The notes: a model not told the origin generated them from the sequence alone. Numbered from the stretch's first letter, positions 24,421 to 33,865 are shown. The stretch: DNA of 64,000 nucleotides from Streptomyces sp. T39 (GCF_008042045.1 NZ_RDBP01000012.1:3274189-3338188), one strand, 5' to 3'. Numbers and translations are program-made.

Positions 24421-25620
24421 TCACAGGACCCCTCCCGCCTCGTCGTGGAACACCTCGGGCCAGTAGCGGAAGTCGTCCTCGTCGCGTGCCGGCAGGCAGG
24501 CGACGGGGTCGACCGAGGCGAGCACCTCCACCATCGTGGCGGCGAGCTGCTCGTAGAAGGCGGAGGTGAACCGGTGCTCCCGGTCGAGCCGTTGCTCCCG
24601 GCTGTACAGCCAGAGGGTGAAGGCCAGCGTGGAGACGTCGGCGTTGAGGGGGGTCGTCGTGTCACTGCCGTACTCGCGCCAGGACAGCAGACCGGTGCCG
24701 CCGTCGACGACGACCTCCATGTCGTGGACCAGGCTCCCCAGCGTCACCAGCCGGTCCGCGTCCACCGGTGTCGCCCCGTCGTCGCCGCTCCGGCCGGCCT
24801 CGCTCTCCGCGAGGGTGCGCAGCAGGTCCTCGTCGCCCCAGAGGCCGAACATCGTCTCCGTGCGCGGCAGTCCGACCTCCGTCAGGAAGCGCCGGGTCGG
24901 CTCGTGGGTCAGGACAGGGGGCAGTGCGGAGAGGGTGGGACGCGCGATGTCGTCCGCTCCGAACTCCTCGTCGAGCAGGCCCTGGGGAAGCGCGAGCCGC
25001 AGCCCGTCGCCCGGCCCGGCGACCAGGGCAAGCGGCCGGACGGTGGCCGCGATCCGCCAGTAGGCGGGCAGGGCGTGCTCCCATCCGGAGCGCGCACCGG
25101 CCTCCCCCCAGCCGTCGTCGCCCCAGTCCGCCTCGTGGAAGGCGGCCGACAGGAGCCGCTCGGCCTCCGCCACCGCGTCCGTGCCCGTGCGGCCCGCCAG
25201 GGACGCGAAGCGCCCGCGCCGCGCCGTGAAGTCGTCCGTCTGCGTGAGGAATCCGGCGAGCGCGTCGAGCGACGGCGCCAGCGGGTGGGCCTCCAGCAGA
25301 TGTGGCGCGTCCTCGAAGAGACACACGGTGAACACCCGCCCCGTGGCGCCGTCGAGCAGGATCTCCAGGGTGTCCTCGCCGTCCGCCCGGAGGTGCCCGA
25401 CCAGCAGCAGACCGGCGACGTGCGGATCCAGTTTCCCCGCGTCCGCTCCGGCCGCCAGCAGCGCCGGCACCGGCACACCCCCCGACGCGGCCAGCGGCGC
25501 GAACCGCATCAGGGCGTGCCGCGCGGGCAGCCCCGCGCCCGTCAGCCGCCGCAGCGTCGGCGTGTGGACGATGGACGGGTGGAGCTCGTCCGCGGGCACG
25601 GTGAAGGCCGAAGTGGTCAT
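24421..25620 (-). CDS. Protein with two SUKH-4-like units
   Basis: A 399-residue acidic protein. Two related units can be seen. The first (about 18-160) opens HTPTLRRLTGAGLP and contains a LLLVGHLRADGEDTLEI strand. The second (about 245-395) opens THEPTRRFLTEVGLP and continues LVTLGSLVHDMEVVVDGGTG. This is the SUKH-4 pattern, a group of immunity proteins of contact-dependent and polymorphic toxin systems that also occurs as stand-alone copies in Streptomyces. No toxin gene is adjacent. ATG 25620 follows GGGGGA. Confidence 0.7.
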   Translation of the reverse strand: MTTSAFTVPADELHPSIVHTPTLRRLTGAGLPARHALMRFAPLAASGGVPVPALLAAGADAGKLDPHVAGLLLVGHLRADGEDTLEILLDGATGRVFTVCLFEDAPHLLEAHPLAPSLDALAGFLTQTDDFTARRGRFASLAGRTGTDAVAEAERLLSAAFHEADWGDDGWGEAGARSGWEHALPAYWRIAATVRPLALVAGPGDGLRLALPQGLLDEEFGADDIARPTLSALPPVLTHEPTRRFLTEVGLPRTETMFGLWGDEDLLRTLAESEAGRSGDDGATPVDADRLVTLGSLVHDMEVVVDGGTGLLSWREYGSDTTTPLNADVSTLAFTLWLYSREQRLDREHRFTSAFYEQLAATMVEVLASVDPVACLPARDEDDFRYWPEVFHDEAGGVL

Positions 25621-25870
25621 GATTCCCCCGTAGTCGGTGCCGGTCCGTGGTGACACCCTGCGCCCACCACAGTAGGAGCAGCCACTGACAGTCCCCGGTG
25701 AGCGGTGCCGCGGGCCCGGCCCCGCGGCCGCGCCGGCTGCCGGGGCACGGGCGCCCGACCGGCCGAGGAGCGGGCCGGGCGGGGGCCCGACCGGGCCGCC
25801 CCGCGGGAGGGCCGGGGCGGGTGGTTTCAGGCCGCGGCCGGTCATGCGGCCCGGCGCGGCGGGGACTTCC

Positions 25871-26260
25871 TCAGCGCGGCTCCAGCAGGTCCCAGCGGTT
25901 GCCGTACAGGTCCTCGAAGACCGCCACCGAGCCGTACGTCTCGTGCCGCGGCTCCTCCAGGAAGCGGACCCCGCCGGCGGTCATCCGGGCGTGGTCGCGG
26001 GCGAAGTCGTCGGTGTGCAGGAAGAAGCCCACGCGGCCGCCGGTCTGCGAGCCGACGCGCGCGGTCTGCTCCCCCTCCTTCGCGCGGGCGAGCAGCAGCC
26101 CGGTGCCCCCGGGGGCACCGGGCGGGCGGACGACCACCCAGCGGGTGCCGTCCCCGCGGTCGGTGTCCTCGACCAGCTCGAAACCGAGCGGGCCCGTGTA
26201 GAAGGCGATGGCCTCGTCGTATGCGCGGACGACCAGGGTGACCAGGGCGATGTGGGGCAT
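25871..26260 (-). CDS. VOC family (glyoxalase-fold) protein
   Basis: A 129-residue protein of the vicinal-oxygen-chelate fold with two beta-alpha-beta units: HIALVTLVVRAYDEAIAFYT at the start and GRVGFFLHTDDFARDHARM in the middle, ending DLYGNRWDLLEPR. The terminal Glu/Asp and the His near the N-terminus fit metal ligands. Members include glyoxalases, dioxygenases and antibiotic-binding proteins; the substrate is not evident. It is divergent from the P-loop kinase gene, with 43 bp between starts. Confidence 0.82.
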   Translation of the reverse strand: MPHIALVTLVVRAYDEAIAFYTGPLGFELVEDTDRGDGTRWVVVRPPGAPGGTGLLLARAKEGEQTARVGSQTGGRVGFFLHTDDFARDHARMTAGGVRFLEEPRHETYGSVAVFEDLYGNRWDLLEPR

Positions 26261-26303
26261 CCGGTCAGGTTATACGTAACACTTCAATGGGACAATCACC
26301 GGC

Positions 26304-26951
26304 ATGCCAGTCGACTCCGTCCCGCCGCACCTGCTGGACCGTGCCCGTGGCCTCGCCGCCCGGGGCGGCCGCCGCATCCTGGGCATCGCCGGCGCACCCG
26401 GTGCGGGGAAGTCCACCCTCGCCGGGCACCTCGTCGAGGCGCTCAACGCCGGGAACCCGGCGGTTCCGCTCGCCGTCCTCGTGCCCATGGACGGCTTCCA
26501 TCTCGCCGGCCGCGAGCTGGCCCGCCTCGGCCGCGCCGGACGCAAGGGCGCCCCCGACACCTTCGACGCCGCCGGCTACGCGGCGCTGCTCGCCCGGCTG
26601 CGCACCCCCGAGGAGGACACCACCGTCTACGCCCCGGACTTCGACCGCACCCTCGAGGAGCCGGTCGCCGGCAGCCTTCCCGTCCCGCCCGGCGTCCCCC
26701 TCGTGGTCACCGAGGGCAACTACCTCCTCCACGACGGCGGCCACTGGGCACGGGTGCGCCCCCTGCTCGACGAGGTCTGGTACCTGGAGGCCGACCCCGA
26801 GGTCCGGGTGCGGCGCCTGGTGGACCGGCATGTGCGGTTCGGCAAGGAACGCCGGGACGCGGAACTCTGGGTCGGGGACTCCGACGAGAGCAACGCACGG
26901 CTCGTCGCCCGCGGCCGCGCCCGCGCCGACCTCGTGATCACCGCCGGCTGA
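26304..26951 (+). CDS. Nucleoside/nucleotide kinase family protein (PRK/uridine-kinase-like)
   Basis: A 215-residue P-loop kinase. Walker A is GAPGAGKST (about 30-38), followed by the PRK-family VPMDGFHL segment and a TEGNYLL motif, with a LID-like RRLVDRHVRFGKERRDAE region. Substrates in this family include nucleosides, fructose and pantothenate-like compounds, so only the kinase fold is claimed. GACAAT at 26291-26296 seven bases before the ATG, with no ribosome site, suggests a leaderless message. Confidence 0.82.
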   Translation: MPVDSVPPHLLDRARGLAARGGRRILGIAGAPGAGKSTLAGHLVEALNAGNPAVPLAVLVPMDGFHLAGRELARLGRAGRKGAPDTFDAAGYAALLARLRTPEEDTTVYAPDFDRTLEEPVAGSLPVPPGVPLVVTEGNYLLHDGGHWARVRPLLDEVWYLEADPEVRVRRLVDRHVRFGKERRDAELWVGDSDESNARLVARGRARADLVITAG

Positions 26952-27107
26952 CGCGCGCGGCGGCCCCGTGCCCGGCGCCGGCCGGGCCGCGGCCGCCACC
27001 GGGCTCCGCCGCCACCGGCGACCGGGGCGCGGGCCGCCGCCCCGCCGTTCACCTCCGATGGGTAGGCTCGGCGGCAGGCAGACGAGGGAGCGGGAAGGGC
27101 GGTCGAC

Positions 27108-28082
27108 GTGGGGTTGTTCCGGCGAGGGCCGAAGCGCGACGGACGCGACGCGCCCCGGGACCCCGAGTTCGCCTTCCTCTCCGTCGCGGAAGGCACACGC
27201 TTCCGCGGCCTGGTGCGGGAATCCTTCGCCGAACAGGGCCTGGAGGTGAGCGTCTTCGCCGACATGGTCACCGACAGCGACGGACGCCAGTTCGGACTCG
27301 GCAACCTGGCGGCCGTGTGCCACAACGACGAGCGCGGCCCGCGCGTCTGGCCCGACCTCGTCCGCCAGCACGTGGGCATGGTGCTGCGCGCGATGGACGC
27401 CCCGTCCGCGCTGGAGACGATGCCCGCCGAGCAGATCCGCGCCCAGCTCTACCCGCGGGTCGTCGGCGCCCAGGGCCTGGACACCTCGAACTTCCGCTAC
27501 GCCCGTGACGTCGGCCCCGGGCTCCGCGAGATCCTCGCGCTCGACCTCCCGGAGAGCGTCATGATGCTCACCGACGAGGCGTTGCAGTCCCTCGGCGACC
27601 TGGCCTACCTGCGCGACCAGGCCCTCTACAACCTGCGCGGGCTGCCCGTCGAGGCGCACGAGACCGTCGAGGACGACGAGGGGATGCGCTTCGAGGTGGT
27701 GCTCGGCGACTCCTTCTACACCGCGAGCCGGGTCCTCGCCCTGGAGAACATCGTCCGGCAGGTGACCGGTGCGGAACTGCCCCCGGACGGCGCGCTGGTG
27801 GCGATCCCGTTCCGGCACCAGCTGGCGTTCCACGCCATCCGCGACATCGGTGTGATCGCCGCGCTGAACGGCATGGCGGCGTTCGCCGCGACCGGGTTCG
27901 AGGACACGCCCGGCGCCATCAGCCCGTACGTCTACTGGTGGCACGACGGGACCCTCACCCAGCTGAGCGACCACGAGGAGGACGGCGAGGGGCTGCGGAT
28001 TTTGATCGGCGAGGAGTTCCACGCCCTGCTGGAACGGCTGGTCGCCGACGAGCAGGGACGTTCCGGCGACGACGAGGGCTGA
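27108..28082 (+). CDS. Conserved protein of unknown function, 324 aa
   Basis: I do not recognise a family with certainty. The protein is soluble, acidic and globular, with no signal peptide. Notable segments are SDGRQFGLGNLAAVCH, a central DLPESVMMLTDEALQSLGDL and ESPYVYWWHDG-like aromatic-rich strand near residue 280. The N-terminal GLFRRGPKRDGRDAPRD is basic and disordered, a pattern common in Streptomyces proteins that act near the membrane or in translation stress. GTG 27108 is used; TAGGCT at 27063-27068 may be its -10. It is flanked by the P-loop kinase and the M24 peptidase on the same strand. Confidence 0.6.
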   Translation: MGLFRRGPKRDGRDAPRDPEFAFLSVAEGTRFRGLVRESFAEQGLEVSVFADMVTDSDGRQFGLGNLAAVCHNDERGPRVWPDLVRQHVGMVLRAMDAPSALETMPAEQIRAQLYPRVVGAQGLDTSNFRYARDVGPGLREILALDLPESVMMLTDEALQSLGDLAYLRDQALYNLRGLPVEAHETVEDDEGMRFEVVLGDSFYTASRVLALENIVRQVTGAELPPDGALVAIPFRHQLAFHAIRDIGVIAALNGMAAFAATGFEDTPGAISPYVYWWHDGTLTQLSDHEEDGEGLRILIGEEFHALLERLVADEQGRSGDDEG

Positions 28083-28300
28083 CGCCCGCCACGCGCCGGT
28101 TCATGCCGCGGCCGCGCCGCCGGCTTCCCCACCGCCCGCCGCCGGTTCCGGCCGGGCCGGCGGCGGCCCCCCGGGCCGGTCGCCGCCACCGCCCGTGCCG
28201 CCACCGCCCGTGCCGGCGTCTCCAGGGCTCGCGCCCCGGGCCCGGCCCGAGGAGGATGGCCGGCAGACGTGTCCACCGCACCGGCCCGGCAGGAGGCCCC

Positions 28301-29437
28301 ATGACCAGCACGCCGACGACCGGCTCGCCGACGCCGTTCACCGCCGAGGACTACCGCGCCAGGATGACCCGCGCGGCGGAGGACGCCGCCGAGGCGGGGC
28401 TCGCCGGTGTGCTGATCGCCCCGGGGCCGGACCTGGTGCACCTCACCGGCTACCGGCCGGTCGCGACGGAGCGGCTCACCGTCCTCGTGCTCCGTGCCGG
28501 CCGGGAACCGGTCCTCGTCGTCCCCACCCTGGAGGCGCCGGACGCGGCCGGGGCGGCCGGTGCGCCCGCGCTCACGGTGCGCGACTGGACCGACGGCAAG
28601 GACCCCTACGCCGCCGTCGCGCCGCTGCTCGGAGCGGCGGGCCGGTTCGCCGTCAGCGACAACACCTGGGCGATGCACCTGCTCGGCCTCCAGCGCCGAC
28701 TGCCCGGCGCCTCCTACGTGTCGCTCACCGAAGCCCTGCCCATGCTGCGCGCCGTGAAGGACGCCCGCGAACTGGCCCGCCTCGAAGCGGCGGGCGCGGC
28801 GGCGGACCGGGCGTACGGCGAGATCCTCGGGGTGCGCTTCGCGGGACGCAGGGAGACCGAGGTCGCCTCCGATCTCGCCGCGCTGCTGATGCGGTTCGGC
28901 CACTCGCAGGTCGACTTCACCGTCGTCGGCTCCGGGCCCAACGGCGCCAATCCGCATCACGAGGCGGGGGACCGGACCATCGCCGAGGGCGACATGGTCG
29001 TGCTCGACTTCGGCGGCCTGAAGGACGGGTACGGCTCGGACACCACCCGGACCGTGCACGTGGGCGAGCCCAGCCCGGCCGAGCGGCACATCCACGACGT
29101 GGTGCGCGAGGCGCAGCGGGCCGGCATCGAGGCGGTCCGGCCCGGAGCCGCCTGCCAGGACGTCGACCGTGCCGCGCGCGAGATCATCGAGCAGGCCGGA
29201 TACGGGGACCTCTTCATCCACCGCACCGGCCACGGCATCGGCGTCACCACCCATGAGCCGCCCTACATGATCGAGGGCGAGGAGCAGCCGCTGGTCCCGG
29301 GGATGTGCTTCTCGGTCGAGCCCGGAATCTACCTACCGGGCCGCTTCGGGGTGCGGATCGAGGACATCGTGACGGTCACCGACGACGGCGTCCGCCGCTT
29401 CAACACCACGCCGAGGGAGATGGCGATCGTCGAGTAG
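28301..29437 (+). CDS. Xaa-Pro aminopeptidase-like M24 metallopeptidase
   Basis: A 378-residue creatinase/aminopeptidase-P fold. The N-terminal domain (about 15-145) precedes a pita-bread domain with the five dimetal ligands in place: the Asp pair in VVLDFGG and GSDTTRT, His in TGHGIGVTTHE, Glu in FSVEPGIY and Glu in VRIEDIV. Such enzymes remove N-terminal residues before proline. It is cytoplasmic. AGGAGG at 28291-28296 sets ATG 28301. Downstream is a repeat-containing gap and the convergent treZ gene. Confidence 0.9.
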   Translation: MTSTPTTGSPTPFTAEDYRARMTRAAEDAAEAGLAGVLIAPGPDLVHLTGYRPVATERLTVLVLRAGREPVLVVPTLEAPDAAGAAGAPALTVRDWTDGKDPYAAVAPLLGAAGRFAVSDNTWAMHLLGLQRRLPGASYVSLTEALPMLRAVKDARELARLEAAGAAADRAYGEILGVRFAGRRETEVASDLAALLMRFGHSQVDFTVVGSGPNGANPHHEAGDRTIAEGDMVVLDFGGLKDGYGSDTTRTVHVGEPSPAERHIHDVVREAQRAGIEAVRPGAACQDVDRAAREIIEQAGYGDLFIHRTGHGIGVTTHEPPYMIEGEEQPLVPGMCFSVEPGIYLPGRFGVRIEDIVTVTDDGVRRFNTTPREMAIVE

Positions 29438-29532
29438 CCGGCGCCCGGCACGCTGCCCGGGACGGGCGGGACCGCCGCGACCGGGCGACCGGCGGGGCGG
29501 CCGTGTGACCCGGTCGGGCGGTCCGGCCCTTT

Positions 29533-29614
29533 CCCAGCCGTTCGACCGGTCCTGGGCGGTCCGGCTCCCCCTCCCCAGCCGTTCGACCGGTGCCGGGCGG
29601 TCCGGCCGCCCGGG
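29533..29614. repeat. Two 41-bp direct repeats between M24 peptidase and treZ
   Basis: CCCAGCCGTTCGACCGGT starts near 29533 and again near 29574, each followed by a GGGCGGTCCGG segment. The period is 41 bp. They lie in the intergenic strip between two convergent genes, with no open frame supported. Confidence 0.7.
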
Positions 29615-29624
29615 ACCGCGTCCG

Positions 29625-31373
29625 TCAGGAACGCGCGAGCACCACGCAGCTCTCCGGGCCGAGCAGCAGCAGACCGTCGTCGCCCGGCACCTCCGCCTCG
29701 CCCCAGGAGGCCACCATCCGCCCGCCGCCGCCGAGCGGGATCTCGGCGGGCGCCGAGCCCAGGTTGACAGCGACCCGCAGGTCCCCGCGGCGGCACACCA
29801 GCCAGCGCCCCTGCTCGTCGTAGGCGACCTTCACCGCCGCCAGATCGGGATCGGTGAGGTCGGGCAGCGTGCGGCGCAGGGCGATGAGCCGGCGGTACCA
29901 GGCGAGCAGGCCCGCGTGCGGCTCGCGTCCGCGCTCCGAACGGTCCAGGCAGGAACGCTCCCTGGTCGCGGGCGACTGCGGGTCCGGGATCCGGTCCGCG
30001 TCCCAGCCGTGCTCCGCGAACTCCCGCCGGCGGCCCGTGCGGACGGCTTCGGCGAGCGCCGGGTCGGTGTGGTCGGTGAAGTACTGCCACGGCGTGGACG
30101 CGCCCCACTCCTCGCCCATGAACAGCATCGGCGTGTGCGGCCCCGTCAGCACCAGTGCCGCCGCGCAGGCCAGCAGACCGGGGGAGAGGGTGGCCGACAG
30201 CCGGTCGCCGAGCGCCCGGTTGCCGATCTGGTCGTGCGTCTGCGCGTAGGCGAGGAAGCGGTGCGCCGGGGTGCCGGTGACGTCGACCGGCCGGCCGTGC
30301 GTGCGGCCGCGGAAGGTCGAGTACGTGCCGTCGTGGAAGAACACCCGGGTCAGCGTCTTGGCGAGCGCCGCCATCGGAGCGCCCGCGAAGTCGGCGTAGT
30401 AGCCCTGGGACTCGCCGGTCAGCGCGGTGTGCAGGGCGTGGTGGAAGTCGTCGTTCCACTGGGCGTGCAGGCCGAGGCCGCCGGCCGGGCGCGGGGCGGT
30501 CGTCCTCGGGTCGCACAGATCCGACTCGGCGATCAGGAACAGCGGGCGGCCCAGGTCCGCCGAGAGCGCGTCGACGGCGGCGGCCAGCTCCTCCAGGAAC
30601 GTCAGCGCCCGGGTGTCGGCCAGCGCGTGGACCGCGTCGAGACGCAGCCCGTCGATCCGGTAGTCGCGCAGCCAGGCGAGGGCGCTGCCGAGGAAGTAGG
30701 CACGCACCTCGTCGGACCCGGAGGCGTCCAGATTGACCGCCGAACCCCACGGTGTGTGGTGGGTGTCGGTGAAGTAGGGGCCGTACGCGGGCAGATGATT
30801 GCCCGCGGGCCCGAGGTGGTTGTGCACCACGTCGAGGACGACGCCCAGCCCGAGGCCGTGCGCGGTGTCGACAAAGCGCTTCAGCGCCTCGGGTCCGCCG
30901 TACGGCTCGTGCACCGCCCACGGCGCCACCCCGTCGTAGCCCCAGCCGTGGACACCGGGGAACGGGCAGAGGGGCATCAGCTCCACATGGGTGATGCCGA
31001 GCTCCGCCAGCTCCCCGAGGCGCTCCGCCGCCGCGTCCAGGGTGCCCTCGGGGGTGTACGTGCCCACGTGCAGCTCGTAGAGGACCGCACCCTTCAGACC
31101 CAGCCCCGGCCAGTCCCGCTGCCAGACGTGACGGCCGTGGTCGACCACGGCGGCGAGGCCGTCGGGACCGTCGGGCAGGCGGCGCGCCCGCGGATCGGGC
31201 CGGACGGGGCCGCCGTCCAGGGCGAACCCGTACCGGTCTCCGTCCTTTGCCGGCGCCTCCGTGAACCACCAGCCCGTCCGTCCCTGCGCCCGCTGCATGG
31301 GCAGGTCCTCGCCCTCCAGCCGCAGCGTGACCTTCTCCTCTGCATGCGGTGCCCACACCTCGAACAGCAGCAC
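29625..31373 (-). CDS. treZ: Malto-oligosyltrehalose trehalohydrolase
   Basis: A 582-residue GH13 enzyme that releases trehalose from malto-oligosyltrehalose made by TreY. The N-terminal CBM48-like domain (about 1-90) is followed by the TreZ-specific LYELHVGTYTPEGTLDAA. GH13 motifs are DVVHNHLG, GLRLDAVHA with the nucleophile Asp, LIAESDL with the acid Glu and AQTHDQIGN. ATG is absent; the GTG at 31373 has GAGGGGA eight bases upstream and gives LLFEVWAPHAE as the start. It is divergent from a GH1 gene and shares the region with treY and glgX. Confidence 0.95.
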   Translation of the reverse strand: MLLFEVWAPHAEEKVTLRLEGEDLPMQRAQGRTGWWFTEAPAKDGDRYGFALDGGPVRPDPRARRLPDGPDGLAAVVDHGRHVWQRDWPGLGLKGAVLYELHVGTYTPEGTLDAAAERLGELAELGITHVELMPLCPFPGVHGWGYDGVAPWAVHEPYGGPEALKRFVDTAHGLGLGVVLDVVHNHLGPAGNHLPAYGPYFTDTHHTPWGSAVNLDASGSDEVRAYFLGSALAWLRDYRIDGLRLDAVHALADTRALTFLEELAAAVDALSADLGRPLFLIAESDLCDPRTTAPRPAGGLGLHAQWNDDFHHALHTALTGESQGYYADFAGAPMAALAKTLTRVFFHDGTYSTFRGRTHGRPVDVTGTPAHRFLAYAQTHDQIGNRALGDRLSATLSPGLLACAAALVLTGPHTPMLFMGEEWGASTPWQYFTDHTDPALAEAVRTGRRREFAEHGWDADRIPDPQSPATRERSCLDRSERGREPHAGLLAWYRRLIALRRTLPDLTDPDLAAVKVAYDEQGRWLVCRRGDLRVAVNLGSAPAEIPLGGGGRMVASWGEAEVPGDDGLLLLGPESCVVLARS

Positions 31374-31491
31374 TGGCGGTCCCCTCGTCGTCGATGCCGT
31401 CCCGTCGATTCCCGCCGACCCCGTCGGCTCGTCCATCCTGGCAAGAAGGGGGTCTTCAGGCGGCGTGCTTGGGCCATTAAGGTCACGGAGC

Positions 31492-32867
31492 ATGCCGACG
31501 CCGTCAGAGCCGCTGCCCGCCTTCCCGCCCGGATTCCTGTGGGGGGCCGCCGCCTCGGCCTTCCAGACCGAGGGCGCGGCGGCCGCCGGCGGCAAGGGCC
31601 CGTCGGGGTGGGACGCCTTCGCCGCCGCCGGACGGATCAGGGACGGGGCGGACGCGTCGCGCGGCACCGGTTTCCACGACCGGTACCGCGAGGACGTGGC
31701 CCTGCTCGCCGGACTCGGCGCGGACGTCTTCCGCTTCTCGGTCAGCTGGCCCCGGGTGGTCCCCGGTGGAAGCGGCCCGGTGAACACCCCCGGCCTGGAC
31801 TTCTACGACCGGCTCGTCGACGAGCTGTGCGCCCACGGCATCATGCCCGCCCCCACGCTCTACCACTGGGACACCCCCCTCCCGCTGGACGAGGCCGGCG
31901 GCTGGCTGCGCCGGGACACCGCCGAACGCTTCGCCGAGTACGCGGCCGCGGTGGCCGGCCGGCTCGCCGACCGGGTGCCCCTGTGGATGACCCTCAACGA
32001 ACCCGCCGAGGTCACCCTGCTCGGCTACGCACTCGGCGAGCACGCCCCCGGCCGGCGGCTGCTGTTCGACGCGCTGCCCGCCGCGCACCACCAGCTCCTC
32101 GCCCACGGCCTCGCGGTCCAGGCGCTGCGGGCCGCCGGCGCCGGACAGGTCGGCATCGCCGTGTCCCACTCACCGGTGTGGACCGCGGGAGACACCGACG
32201 AGGACCGGTTCGCCGCCGGGCTGTACGACACGCTCACCAACCACCTCTTCTCCGACCCGCTGCTCACCGGCGCGTACCCGGACGAGGACGTCGCCGCGCT
32301 GATGCCCGGCCCGGTCGCCGAGGACCTCCCCGTGATCGCGCAGCCGCTCGACTTCTACGGCGTGAACTACTACCACCCGATGCTCGTCGGCGCGCCCGCC
32401 CAGGACGCCGGCGGTGACCTGGACAGCTTCGCCGGTGTCGGCATGCCCGAAGGGCTGCCGTTCGCGCTGCGCGACATCGACGCCCCCGAACGCACCGACT
32501 TCGGCTGGCCGGTGGTCCCCGACGGGCTGCGCGAACTCCTCGTCGGCCTCCGCGACGCTACGGCGCACGCCTGCCGCCCGTCGTCGTCACGGAGAACGGG
32601 TGCTCCTACGAGGGGACGGACGACCGGCGGCGCATCGCCTTCCTCGACTCCCACCTCCGCGCGCTGCACCGCGCCATTGCCGCGGGCGTCGACGTACGGG
32701 GCTACCTCACCTGGTCCCTCACCGACAACATCGAGTGGGCCGAGGGCGCGGCGCAGCGCTTCGGGCTGGTCCACATCGACTACGAGACCCTGACGCGCAC
32801 CCCGAAGGCGTCCTACGCGTGGCACCGCGACGTGATCTCCCGGCAGAAGCGGCACGCGGCGGGCTGA
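31492..32867 (+). pseudogene. GH1 beta-glucosidase interrupted by a one-base frameshift
   Basis: From ATG 31492 the frame gives a normal GH1 enzyme through TLNEPA, with acid/base Glu170, up to LRELLVGLRD near residue 355. At 32556/32557 one C appears missing (GACGCTACGG where GACCGCTACGG fits the family). Reading on in the +1 frame restores YGARLPPVVVTENGCSYEG with the nucleophile Glu and YLTWSLTDNIEW, and ends at the stop at 32865-32867. In the unshifted frame translation runs to 32793 with nonsense. As written, the catalytic nucleophile is lost. A sequencing error is a real alternative. The restored protein would be about 458 residues, a full-length enzyme. Confidence 0.85.
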
Positions 32868-32891
32868 CGGCCCGGTCCGCGACCAGGGGGA

Positions 32892-32923
32892 GCGGGGGCG
32901 CCCGGCAGGCCGGACGCCCCCGC
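32892..32923. terminator. Bidirectional hairpin between GH1 and GNAT genes
   Basis: A 9-bp perfect stem (GCGGGGGCG / CGCCCCCGC) with a 14-base loop lies between convergent stops. Confidence 0.6.
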
Positions 32924-32928
32924 GCGGC

Positions 32929-33825
32929 TCAGGTGCGCGTGCCGGGGACCAGGTTGACGCGCTCCCGCACCACCGGGTGGCCGGCCCTGGCGAAGTTGGC
33001 CGCCATGGGGAAGTTCCCCCGGTCGGTCCCGCCCGCGATGAACTCGGCACCCTGCTCGGCGAGAAAACGGGTGCACTCGACCAGCAGGTCGTAGGCGTAG
33101 CCGCGCCCGCGCTGCCCCGGCAGGACGCCGATGAAGCCGATGCACGGCCCGGACGGGTTGTGCGCCGGGATGTGGATGCCGACCGGCGCGCCCTCGGGCG
33201 TGTGGGCCACCTGCCACCACTCGCGCGGCGAGGGACACCAGTGGAAGAAGTCCAGCTCCTCCTGGGCCGCCTGGTCGAGGCCGCCCTCGGCGACGGCCCG
33301 CAGGGCGTGCGCGTCGAGCGTGGCGGAGTGGATGCGGCGCAGGGCGTCGAAGAAGACCGCGTCGTCGGGCTCCGGCCGGAAGACGAGACGCCCGGGCCGC
33401 TCGGGCAGACCGCACTCGGGCGTCCAGCGGTACAGGTACCGCTCGACCAGCACCTCGAAGCCGGCGGCCCGTGCCGCACGGAGCCGGGCCTCGCCCGCGG
33501 CCCGGGTCACCGGGTCGTCGCGCCAGTCCGCGGGCAGGTTGAGTTCCAGCTCGACCTGGAAGGGGGCGGTGCGCAGCAGTTCGGCACCCGCCTCCTCCTC
33601 GCCCTCGGCGATGTCGAACCAGTTGATGTTCAGCGGGGTGTCGTCGTCGGGCCCGCCCCACCAGGCGCCGCGCGCGACGACCTTGCCGTCGCGCAGCGCG
33701 ACGCGCTTCCACGAGGGGCGGTGCACGGTCCTGGCATGGCCGGCGGCGGCGCCGAGCGGGTCGGGCAGGGTGTCGAAGAGAGCGGCGTCACTCGTGTCGA
33801 GCGCGCGGATGACCAGATCGGTCAT
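32929..33825 (-). CDS. GNAT family N-acetyltransferase with upstream attenuator
   Basis: A 298-residue protein. The C-terminal half (about 165-290) has a GNAT acetyl-CoA site, GVLPGQRGRGYAYDLL, matching the Q/RxxGxG/A loop. The N-terminal half looks like a second, degenerate GNAT unit (LNLPADWRDDPVTRAAGEARLRAARAAGFE). The acceptor is unknown; two-unit GNATs include drug-modifying enzymes. ATG 33825 uses GGAGGA at 33834-33839, and this site is partly buried in a hairpin that directly follows an 18-codon leader peptide. Confidence 0.85.
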   Translation of the reverse strand: MTDLVIRALDTSDAALFDTLPDPLGAAAGHARTVHRPSWKRVALRDGKVVARGAWWGGPDDDTPLNINWFDIAEGEEEAGAELLRTAPFQVELELNLPADWRDDPVTRAAGEARLRAARAAGFEVLVERYLYRWTPECGLPERPGRLVFRPEPDDAVFFDALRRIHSATLDAHALRAVAEGGLDQAAQEELDFFHWCPSPREWWQVAHTPEGAPVGIHIPAHNPSGPCIGFIGVLPGQRGRGYAYDLLVECTRFLAEQGAEFIAGGTDRGNFPMAANFARAGHPVVRERVNLVPGTRT

Positions 33826-33837
33826 GGGTGATGTCCT

Positions 33838-33865
33838 CCGGGAGAAAGCTGCGGAGCGCTCCCGG
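33838..33865 (-). promoter_or_regulatory. Putative attenuator hairpin covering the GNAT ribosome site
   Basis: In the message, CCGGGAG (33865-33859) pairs with CTCCCGG (33844-33838). The last two G bases of the 3' arm are the first two of the GGAGGA ribosome site. The 5' arm begins directly after the leader-peptide stop codon, so a ribosome finishing the leader would melt the stem. Confidence 0.6.
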
